From positions 92,887,343 to 92,951,342 of the forward strand of contig CP136065.1 in assembly GCA_032622095.1 (NCBI GenBank): 64,000 nucleotides of DNA, written 5' to 3'. Shown here in pieces: positions 34,401 through 46,400 of the stretch. The notes under the pieces were generated by a model, which was not told the DNA's origin, did no database searches, and saw only the letters and a list, made by a program, of their open reading frames with translations. Both the position numbers and the translations under genes were made by a program. Source of the stretch: Siphonodentalium dalli (Eukaryota; Mollusca; Scaphopoda; Gadilida; Siphonodentaliidae). Numbering within the stretch: position 1 is the stretch's first letter; every line of letters begins with the position of its first letter.

Positions 34401-37400
34401 ACGGCCGGCATTTTGTATTGATTAATGCCACCTCGAAATGTGTAGGCCTAATTGGGCAAAATGCTCCAGGGCAAAAATAAAAAAATTTGATCTAGCAACT
34501 GTTAGCTATACTTCATCATATGTAGGAACATCATGCTCCTAAAGCCAAATATATTTTCAAAAAGTGAATGTAAATTGAACAAAAGCTCTGGTTAACAAAA
34601 AAGTTAAATTGGATGAACAAGTTTTGTTTACATATTTCATAAAATTATTAAAAATATTTACCCCGAAAAAGGAATCTAGCGACCTTGCTGGTCGTTTACA
34701 TATTATCTTCAATTTTCTAACGGTATTTCCGCCTAAAAGATTGATGAAATATTCTCAAAGTTCAAGGCCGACAAACGGAAACTTTAAGTTCCGATTGAAA
34801 GACCGCAGAGTCATTTTAAGATTGCTTCTTGGGAAACCAGTAAAGGCGTCATGACATCAAGGCGTACATCATGACGTCACTACCTACACCGGCGCGCAAA
34901 ATTCCAGACAGGACTGCGTCGATGGCCAGACAGCTGAGACTCGTATTACATGGCAGGCTAAATATCCACATTTACGTTATATGTGATTATTTACATACAT
35001 TGTATATATCATTTTCTTGTGTCCCATTATAAGGGTGGATACACACATGCATGTAATTTCTGTATGTAAAATACATGTATTTTACATGGCCACACCAATA
35101 ATTGACAACATTAATCACCTGCGCGCGAGCGGTTCATTGTTAACACGCCAGACAAGTGAGTAGTGCTAAGCTAAGTCAAATTGTCTTCTGTCAGTACATT
35201 TAAGGCCAGTCCAAAACATGTCTTCTCTTACGGATGCGGAAATTAGTCAAATCTGTGTGATATCTGGCATTTTATTAATGCACGAACACCAGAAGCCTGG
35301 CATACACAGGCTTGATGTAGAACATTTTCAACCATGATGCTTGTTTGGGTGGGGTCTCGAAAGCTTCAAATCGCTAAGGGACTTAGTTGAATGTATCGGT
35401 CGGAATAATCTGGGCAAGAAGATACAATATAATATGTTTTACTTAAATAGCTCAGAGTTAGCCACCCCCGCCTGGTAGCTTTCGGGGTCATATATAGCCC
35501 CTGCATGCGTCGGGGAAATCCTAATCCACCACTGCTATAAATAAGAGAGGACTGGTAATTATTTAAATAGGAAGTCTACCATATGGGTTATCCCACGAAC
35601 AATTATTTTTAGTGGACTGGCGACTCGGTCCAAGATAACGACTTATCTACATTCCGACTTAATTGGAACTAGAACTCAGTGCGTTCCACACGTAGGAAAT
35701 GATTGGGTTGTCAGTGGACACATATTACATCGTCTGTATGATCCATGTAAAACGCCAAATACACGATAATTATAGATATTACATGCATGTGTGTATCCAC
35801 CCTTAAGGTTTATCATCAAATCCTTCTATAAAGATAACAATTCATCCGATAATCCCATGAAAAGTAACAAGCGGGCGCAAATTACGTTTACGTACATGAT
35901 CATATTATTCTGTATTGATAACTCAATAGTACTATTATGCACAAAATATAGAGTTATAAAACATAATTACATAAAGTGACATTTGGCCATCGAATTTGAG
36001 GTCCTTTGTTTGTATAATCGTCATCATCATCATCATCATCATCAACACAATTATCATCATCATTTTTTAGTTGTGTTTACATATTTCATAAAATTATTAA
36101 AAATATTTACCCCGCAAAGGAATCTAGCGACCTTGCTGGTCGTTTACATATTATCTTCAATTTTCTAACGGTATTTCCGCCTAAAAGATTGATGAAATAT
36201 TCTCAAAGTTCAAGGCCGACAAACGGAAACTTTAAGTTCCGATTGAAAGACCGCAGAGTCATTTTAAGATTGCTTCTTGGGAAACCAGTAAAGGCGTCAT
36301 GACATCAAGGCGTACATCATGACGTCACTACCTACACCGGCGCGCAAAATTCCAGACAGGACTGCGTCGATGGCCAGACAGCTGAGACTCGTATTACATG
36401 GCAGGCTAAATATCCACATGTACGTTATATGTGATTATTTACATACATTGTATATATCATTTTCTTGTGTCCCATTATAAGGGTGGATACACACATGCAT
36501 GTAATTTCTGTATGTAAAATACATGTATTTTACATGGCCACACCAATAATTGACAACATTAATCACCTGCGCGCGAGCGGTTCATTGTTAACACGCCAGA
36601 CAAGTGAGTAGTGCTAAGCTAAGTCAAATTGTCTTCTGTCAGTACATTTAAGGCCAGTCCAAAACATGTCTTCTTTTACGGGTGCGGAAATTAGTCAAAT
36701 CTGTGTGATATCTGGCATTTTATTAATGCACGAACACCAGAAGCCTGGCATACACAGGCTTGATGTAGAACATTTTCAACCATGATGCTTGTTTGGGTGG
36801 GGTCTCGAAAGCTTCAAATCGCTAAGGGACTTAGTTGAATGTATCGGTCGGAATAATCTGGGCAAGAAGGTACAATATAATATGTTTTACTTAAATAGCT
36901 CCGAGTTAGCCACCCCCGCCTGGTAGCTTTCGGGGTCATATATAGCCCCTGCATGCGTCGGGGAAATCCTAATCCACCACTGCTATAAATAAGAGAGGAC
37001 TGGTAATTATTTAAATAGAAAGTCTACCATATGGGTTATCCCACGAACAATTATTTTTAGTGGACTGGCGACTCGGTCCAAGATAACGACTTATCTACAT
37101 TCCGACTTAATTGGAACTAGAACTCAGTGCGTTCAACACGTAGGAAATGATTGGGTTGTCAGTGGACACATATTACATCGTCTGTATGATCCATGTAAAA
37201 CGCCAAATACACGATAATTATAGATATTACATGCATGTGTGTATCCACCCTTAGGGTTTATCATCAAATCCTTCTATAAAGATAACAATTCATCCGATAA
37301 TCCCATGAACAGTAACAAGCGGGCGCAAATTACGTTTACGTACATGATCATATTATTCTGTATTGATAACTCAATAGTACTATTATGCACAAAATATAGA

Positions 37401-40400
37401 GTTATAAAACATAATTACATAAAGTGACATTTGGCCATCGAATTTGAGGTCCTTTGTTTGTATAATCGTCATCATCATCATCATCATCATCAACACAATT
37501 ATCATCATCATTTTTTAGTTTTGTTTACATATTTCATAAAATTATTAAAAATATTTACCCCGCAAAGGAATCTAGCGACCTTGCTGGTCGTTTACATATT
37601 ATCTTCAATTTTCTAACGGTATTTCCGCCTAAAAGATTGATGAAATATTCCTCAAAGTTCAAGGCCGACAAACGGAAACTTTAAGTTCCGATTGAAAGAC
37701 CGCAGAGTCATTTTAAGATTGCTTCTGGGAAACCAGTAAAGGCGTCATGACATCAAGGCGTACATCATGACGTCACTACCTACACCGGCGCGCAAAATTC
37801 CAGACAGGACTGCGTCGATGGCCAGACAGCTGAGACTCGTATTACATGGCAGGCTAAATATACACATTTACGTTATATGTGATTATTTACATACATTGTA
37901 TATATCATTTTCTTGTGTCCCATTATAAGGGTGGATACACACATGCATGTAATTTCTGTATGTAAAATACATGTATTTTACATGGCCACACCAATAATTG
38001 ACAACATTAATCACCTGCGCGCGAGCGGTTCATTGTTAACACGCCAGACAAGTGAGTAGTGCTAAGCTAAGTCAAATTGTCTTCTGTCAGTACATTTAAG
38101 GCCAGTCCAAAACATGTCTTCTCTTACGGATGCGGAAATTAGTCAAATCTGTGTGATATCTGGCATTTTATTAATGCACGAACACCAGAAGCCTGGCATA
38201 CACAGGCTTGATGTAGAACATTTTCAACCATGATGCTTGTTTGGGTGGGGTCTCGAAAGCTTCAAATCGCTAAGGGACTTAGTTGAATGTATCGGTCGGA
38301 ATAATCTGGGCAAGAAGATACAATATAATATGTTTTACTTAAATAGCTCAGAGTTAGCCACCCCGCCTGGTAGCTTTCGGGGTCATATATAGCCCCTGCA
38401 TGCGTCGGGGAAATCCTAATCCACCACTGCTATAAATAAGAGAGGACTGGTAATTATTTAAATAGAAAGTCTACCATATGGGTTATCCCACGAACAATTA
38501 TTTTTAGTGGACTGGCGACTCGGTCCAAGATAACGACTTATCTACATTCCGACTTAATTGGGACTAGAACTCAGTGCGTTCAACACGTAGGAAATGATTG
38601 GGTTGTCAGTGGACACATATTATAAAACGCCAAATACACGATAATTATAGATATTACATGCATGTGTGTATCCACCCTTAGGGTTTATCATCAAATCCTT
38701 CTATAAAGATAACAATTCATCCGATAATCCCATGAACAGTAACAAGCGGGCGCAAATTACGTTTACGTACATGATCATATTATTCTGTATTGATAACTCA
38801 ATAGTACTATTATGCACAAAATATAGAGTTATAAAACATATTTACATAAAGTGACATTTGGCCATCGAATTTGGGGTCCTTTGTTTGTATAATCGTCATC
38901 ATCATCATCATCATCATCATCATCAACACAATTATCATCATCATTATCTTCATCATCATCATTATCATCACCATAATCATCATCATCATCATCGTAATCA
39001 TCATTACCATCGTCGTCATCGTCATCATCATCATCATCATTATCATCGTCGCCGTCTTCATCATCATCATTATTATCATCATTATCATCATTATCATCAT
39101 CATAATCAGCATCATCATCAGCATCATCGTTATCATCATAATCATCATCATCATCATCATCATCATAATAATAATAATCATCATCATTATCATCATCATC
39201 ATCATCATTACCATCGTCCTGCTCCCACATTGTTATCGTCATCTTCAACATAATTGCCGTCGTCTTCGTCATCATCATCATCATCATCATCATCATCACC
39301 ATGCATTATCATACTCGTCTTGCACCCGCCTTATTATTGTCGTCAACATCTTAATCATCAGCAACATCATCATCATCGTCGTCATCATCGTTGTCTTTCA
39401 GCTCCACGCTCAACCACGTCACCCTCATGGTCATGATTGCCAACAACTCCAGCATCGTTGTCGTTGAGGTTGAGTTCGGAGTTTCCAAACATATATATAT
39501 ATATAAAGCCTGATAATTTTGGCTTACAGCTTGTATACATGGGCATTGTTCTGTTTGGACCAGCCATTGCACTGGAAGCCGGTAAGTCAAGTATACATGT
39601 ATCATTTACTTCATTGCAAGGAAAGTCATTATACACCGCCAGAGACATATTCCAGATTACTACATTATACAATTTTTATCTTTTGTCCTTTAGTTTTGCT
39701 ATCAATAATAAACTGATAATTTGACAAATGTTCGCTTTTATTTTTTACACGGAGGAGAACAAAATAGAGTCCGTTTTTTCCTGAATGTTCTGACTTGAAT
39801 AAGTAAAGATGCCCTATATATAAATGCATATAAAGTGTATAAAAGTATTACACGTACTTGATGACCAGTATCTTATCGGGATGTTGGGTAATCCAAGTTT
39901 CCTTTGACTGAACCAGCCAGTGCAATCGGTATGGATAATACTGGTCAAAATACGGTTATCTTACTCTTCTATGGTGGACTTCAAAGGTGGACTCTACATT
40001 CAACCCGGCCATATATGGGACCATCTCCTGTTATACTCAACATCATATAATTATGCAACAATTGAATTAATTTTAGCCATAGATTAGTGCAGAAATACAC
40101 TGATGTATATGTGAGACTCACATAAGCATAGGCTCCATATGGAAGACTCGCATATATATTAAGAGAAAGCACTGGCGCAGGATCTTTAATGCTGAACCAC
40201 CACAGCTCCGATCTTGAATTGTTAATGATATCACTAAATGAATATTTATATTAGTTAAATATATAGTCATATATTAATTGTGTGATATCAATAAATACTT
40301 ATTTTATGGATTCACATATTCTATTGTATGATATAACTAATTCGACAACGTACCAACGTACTTGGTAGCTGGGAGAAATCATTTAATTGTGTTGAGTTTA

Positions 40401-43400
40401 ACTTTATTTATTGATATCCATAATTAAATTATTGATTTCATAAAATTTTATCAATAAGTGATATCACAAAATGATTTACGGTATCACACATTGGAATTAG
40501 TGATATCATACATTCATTATTTGATATAACAAAATCGAATATATGATATCACAAAATAGAAAGCATTCAGTGTTATCAATAATTCGATTTTATGATGTTA
40601 TAAAATTATTTAATGATATCTCACAACAGCTTTGTCCGGCTATGACATTTTCTAGTTATTGATATCACAAAATTAATTACTGATATCACTATTTCAAGTT
40701 TATGATATCACAAATTTTATTCATGATATCACAAAATGAATTCATGATATCACAAAATGGAATATGTCATATCATAAGATAGTAAACATTTAGTGATATT
40801 GCAAATTCTATTTTATAATATCATAAACTCAATTTGTGATATCATAAAATATGTAGTGATATCATAAACTATCTAGTGATATCAAATATTCGATTTTGGG
40901 ATATCACAAAATGAATTATTGACATTACTAAATGGGTAATTAATAGAAATTCATAGCAGTAAGGTAACCATACTCCAGCGTAAGGCAACCATACTTCGAC
41001 GAAAACCAGTGTTATCCCTACCGATTTCACTGACTGTATGGTTTACGTCGAATGAAACTTGTACCAACCGGGATGTAACAAACGCTAGCACAATTTCAGC
41101 ATTCAAGCTGTCGGGACCTTTAACCCTTTCAGTGCCAAGTCCGATTGTTGTATCAACCAATATTTCCTTGATCATTTTTCAAATTTATTGATTATGCTAA
41201 TGTGATACATTGATGGAAAGAGCTCTTAGAGCTCTTTCCATCAATGTATCACATTATTATAATCAATAAATTTGAAAAATGATCAAGGAAATATGGGTTG
41301 ATACAAAAATCGGACTTGGCACTGAAAGGGTTAAATATGGTGTAGCTCTTCCCATAACAAGTTTTATATAGTATCCTGGATATATAGTATCCTGGATCTA
41401 AAATAGTAAAAATGAATCAAAGACCTCTGTCCGTTAACGCTCTATCAATTAATATTGATTTTATTTCGAATTTCTGGTATAATATATATATATTCAATCA
41501 AGTTGGGACATTCTATATACATGAACGGCTCGCGAAAACAGGAGAACTCTATCTCTGTCTGAGATCAAAAGAATCCCAATTGATTATCGCATTATATAAG
41601 AAAATATCGATATAAAATCAATCTTTATTGATAGATGCGTTTCCGGACAGGTGTCTTCGATTCATATTTATCCATTTATACCCAGGAAACTATATAAACT
41701 TTCTACAGTAAGAGATAGACGATCTTTAATCGCTAGATGAAACTAGTCATATATATTATGGTTTTATACAATAAATACGGTTGAATATGACGGTAGATGT
41801 TTTTGTCTTATTTCAGTGACAGGGTTGCCTTTGTGGGCCTCCATTATCGCTATTGCTGGAATTGCTATAATATACACTTCTGTGGTAAGTTTATTTCAAA
41901 GAAACTATCCCTATAATATATTATATATATCACTGCGATGTGATATCAAAATGGCGATACGTACTCTACATGCCACGACAAGAGCGCCGTAAAATTACAA
42001 TTAGAACATATTATGCTTGACTTTACTGATGTATGTCATGAGTGTTGTTGTTTATGTCCTTTAAAACATTTGTGTTGATAAAATATTATGAAAACCAATC
42101 ACACCGCGTTTAGGAAAACATTTCTTTGGTTCTGGTGAGACATTCCAAACTTAAGATACGACCTTATACACATATCTGTTCTGTGTTTTTTTGTGTGTGC
42201 TTGATACGGACAACATGTAGCTCTGTTTGCCTATTATATATTACAAACACGGAAGTCCACGAAATGTGGGTAAAATGTCGGCGGTGGTAGCGGTTTTATC
42301 GGGTCATCAAGGGAGATAAACCCTGCACGGACGCTACACACTGACCAAAGATCCCACGCAACCATTGGGGCAAGCGTAACTTTGAGTTAATTTATTCGAT
42401 GAACAATATAATATGTCGTCCTAGTAACAAACCAATAAAACACACAGACATTAGTGTATGTCTTAAATTGAGCTTTGATCGCAGTTTTTGTCTTTGAAAA
42501 TTCTATATATGATTATATGCGTGCGATCTGTGAAACCGAATTCTCCCCTAAAGACAACATGCAATGTATGTCATGACGTACAGTGTCTCATCCAGGGGCC
42601 TATACTATATAATACAATTTGTGTAATATCAGCGTTAATTTGTGATTTACTAATTTTGTAATACCTATTTTGTATTCTATAGTATTCGACTGTATTTCTA
42701 TCAGTGTATTTCTTTCATTGTAGATTGAAACTCAACATATGTCCAAAACTCTTTATATGCCAAATATATTGACATGTAATGACTTATATGATCTTTTTTG
42801 GCGAACCATCTATATACTGGGATTCACCTGACCGGAAAATCTTTGCATTTGGTGGAGAAAAAGGGGGCCTGAAAGTTTCATCTTTGCATGTTTGCATAGT
42901 AATCGAACGCTACAGCTTTGTAATGTGTAAAAAATCGCAATACGGAATGATAAAGTAGTGGCTAAGCGGGTTCTATAGTACAGCAATAATACCATTTTTG
43001 TAAAAATTCATTATTAGATTACAACTGCATAGGCTACATTATTGATTTTTCACGCAGTGATCACGACGATTCTTCGTGCGGATAATGGTGAGTGCGATTA
43101 GCTGGGTACATGTTCTTTGTAATGCGGTCACCAAATCTCAATTGTTAACCCATTGAGATGGTTTACGCTCAATGGAGTTGAAAGGAGATAGCCATGACAG
43201 CAGCATAGATTTTTATTATGAATGGAATTAAAGAGTTACAGTAAATTGTCGGGCTTGGGCTCAAAACATATATATAAACGTTCTTTGTGCGAAGGTACAC
43301 AGATACGGGTGAATCGGGGGTGGGGGCATTTCGTGTTGAAACAGTTACTTATAATTTCAGGCTAAGTTGCGTTAAGAATCAGTAGACCCCAAATATTTAC

Positions 43401-46400
43401 CATGACATTATGTAACCTATTTGAACCGCATGGCATTTGTGTGCTCAAGAAGTTTGCATGCACCTTGTGGTCTAAACAGTTTAATTTCGCCAACAGTGCC
43501 GCACAGAATGTTCCATGAGTGAATTCTTAGAAAACATCTGGGTCCCCTGATCCTGAACTTACCAATGTAGTAGTGCGTGTTGGTTATAAACAAAATGTCA
43601 TATGTTTACCTAAATTCAGCCGCTTAGTTGGGTATAAATGGAAGGTACGGAGAATTAGGTATAGTTTAAGTAGATGGTGCTATATATATGTTTTAAAGTC
43701 GAGGTTGGATGTCCCCGGAGACCCTGGACGAGGGAGTGTTGGTCCACATTGGAATTTCCAAATGAACGCCCATCCTTGACACAGGTCGAAAATACCAAGT
43801 CCGAAAACAGCCATCGCACCCCCATCATGGGTTGAATTTTTCCAGCTGCATGGTACCTCAAACTTTTCAACTATTAAGGTCTAGATGTTCCAACTTCTAA
43901 TATTTCAGCCGCTGTCCCTGTCCAAATCTAGCTAGACAAATCAGGTTCCACCCTTGGTAATATTGCTATATATAAAGTTGATGTGGCCATTTGACGGGCA
44001 ACGATATGTGTGTTTGCCGACCTTTTTCGACAAACCCTTAAGAAATATGTAACATAAAACATCTGAAAATGGTAAGTATTCCACATGATACCGAAGGAAT
44101 TACTTTTCACCGTGCGCAATTGTGGTCAAAATAACCCAAGTATCAGAAACTAGTCACACATAATGTACCTTTATTCATCAACTAATTCACTCACCAACTG
44201 ACAGAAATAGGCATTGCAATATCATTCGCAGATATCATTAGAGTAATTTCCCTTGACAAAATCACAAATGTTTAGATGTTCGTTTAACGAACAGTGGTCG
44301 ATAGTACTCGATTTGCCGTCTTTTTGTGATTTACAAGAAATCACGTTCGCTGTTAGATTACAGTGGTCTATAGTACTCGACACCTTCTGCATGGCTCAAA
44401 TAAGCCTGCTATTAAACACAATTGTATTCTATAGTATAGGCCCCAGGTCACAGTGGACAGTGTAACCTCGTTCGCGGGATTAAAGTCTTAAAAAGGGAAC
44501 GAATCGAGTGACTCACAGTATCCGCCCACCAGGTCCAAACGAAACGTCTAACGTCAATTTGCATTATTTTCCAGGGTGGAATTAAAGCCGTGGTGTGGAC
44601 GGATCTGTTTCAGAGCATGGTGATGCTTGCTGGCATGTTCGCAATTCTCATCAAGGTACCATTGTATGTTCAAGGCTATCACTTACTCTATTAAAGTCAT
44701 ATTAAGGACATGCTCGGGTGCGTGATACTGATAAGTTGGTATACAAGCGCTATACTCCAAATGGAAGAATGTATCATTCTACTAATATTGCCGAAAATCT
44801 CAAGCAAATCAATGCCGCCGGCTATGTGTTATAACTTTCAAAGTTTAAAGATGTATATCTTATATGCAATATCAATATTCAAAATCGATGTATCCAATAC
44901 ATTATCAAGCAAACTACTAAGACCAACGTCGGCAATTTCTGTTTCGAATGAGCATTCTACTCCCCAAATAATCAAACAAACAGTTCCATAACTCATATTA
45001 ATGACGTACTCCACAGGGAACGATGTACGTAGGAGGTCCGTCGGAAGTATTTCGACGCAACGCAGAGGCAGGTCGCTTCAACATCGAGTGAGTACCAAAC
45101 AGAAGCTGCATGCAAATAGTGTGTCTCTCATTTCCATACTGAGGTCCCCAGAGTGTGAGTTTGGTGATGCTAGCCCGCTGTGTTGGATAGCATCACTAAA
45201 TTCACCCTCTGTGGACCTCATTCTGCAAATGACAGGCACACTATTTGCAGGCTTGGTCAGAAGCCGAACATCCAGGGATGTAGATGATCTAATTTTGGGA
45301 GTGTCAACCTTGGAATTTCCAACTGCATGATTCAGACCGGAATTTCCAAGTCCGAGAACTGGTGCTGTAACAGTAAACAAAAATGTTAGCCTCCTGGTCC
45401 AAGATGATTTTATATCATATTAAACATAACAATTACATATACAAGTATGCTATAGGTAATTTTACGAGATCAATATTTTACCCATTATGAATGGGTGCTC
45501 CTCGCACAAATAAAAAGGAGGGACTTTACTCCACAACAGAACAGAAGAAAATATTTACATAACAATGGTCTCGACTTGTGCAGTATTTCCCATGAACCAT
45601 AGGGGCCTGTAACGCGCTTCGCTGCACACCTTTGCCCTGCCCCTATGCGCCAAAAAATATGTATGCATTCACCTGCTTTACGCTAATAGTATAATATCAT
45701 ATTAGTAAAGCATGTGGGCATATAGTTTTTGGCGTATACGGGGGCAGTGCAAATGGGGCGGGCAGCGGAGCACGTTGCACGTCCCTGTGGCATGAACCCA
45801 CTATGAAGGCATTGAGTCCCTTTAAAATTTTCAATATATGTTATAGATTCCAATATGTATTGGTATTTTAACATGCGATGAAATATAACCGAAATGTCAT
45901 GTTTTCTGTCATATGTGACATCTGACGATCATGCTTCTCCTTTAATTAACAGTTTTGGCTTTGATCCTCGTATACGGATCAACTTCTGGATGGGGGTGTT
46001 TGGTGGAATGGTTCGATATACAACGCTATCGTTCAACCAGGCGTCCGTACAGAGGATATCATCCATGCCGACAGTGTCCGCGGCCAGAAGGTAATAAACA
46101 TGTTATCCTTATATATGGCATTAAAGTCATACTTTCCGCATATTGAACTACTACTGATAAAATTACGAATAGCTTGTACGGTAGTCGAAAATTGTGTGTA
46201 CGGTCCAAAAACCTTTCCGCAGAATTGACGACTACTGTAATGCTCTAATTAATGGACTCCTTAACCACAGCAGAATTATGGGTAACTACTGTATATACGA
46301 GTCCGTTTGTGAGAACACAGTAAACTTCAAAATTCTTGCCACTCGCAGTAAAGTGATATAGAGGATCCCCAACGAATTATGTTGGGATACATGTATAAGA

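Larger units (their letters stand above)
34621..38945 (+). repeat. Three tandem copies of a 1.45-kb unit
   Basis: GTTTTGTTTACATATTTC (second copy GTTGTGTTTACAT) begins at 34621, 36070 and 37518, a period of 1448-1449 bp. The copies differ by few substitutions and small indels (for example a missing ~20 bp near 38622 in the third). Each unit includes a complete inverted-repeat element and ends in a (TCA)n tract; in the third copy this grows into the long microsatellite that follows. Near-identity points to recent tandem duplication. Confidence 0.95.
32445..39529. other. SLC5 intron 2
   Basis: 7.1 kb, the largest intron seen. It holds a hAT-like foldback (33910-34061), a family B element (34088-34208), three tandem 1.45-kb units (34621-38945) and a long CAT microsatellite. 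32450-33900 shows nothing recognisable. Confidence 0.8.
39582..41816. other. SLC5 intron 3
   Basis: 2.2 kb with a family B copy (39999-40225), a TGATATCA-rich block (40226-40930) and a TTAA foldback (41120-41334). Confidence 0.8.
45088..45952. other. SLC5 intron 6
   Basis: 865 bp with two foldback elements (45111-45249 and 45599-45790). Confidence 0.8.

Noticed and set aside
38810-39467. Long open frames on both strands (poly-His, poly-Ile, poly-Asp, poly-Met)
   Set aside because: They are translations of a CAT/TCA microsatellite in all frames.
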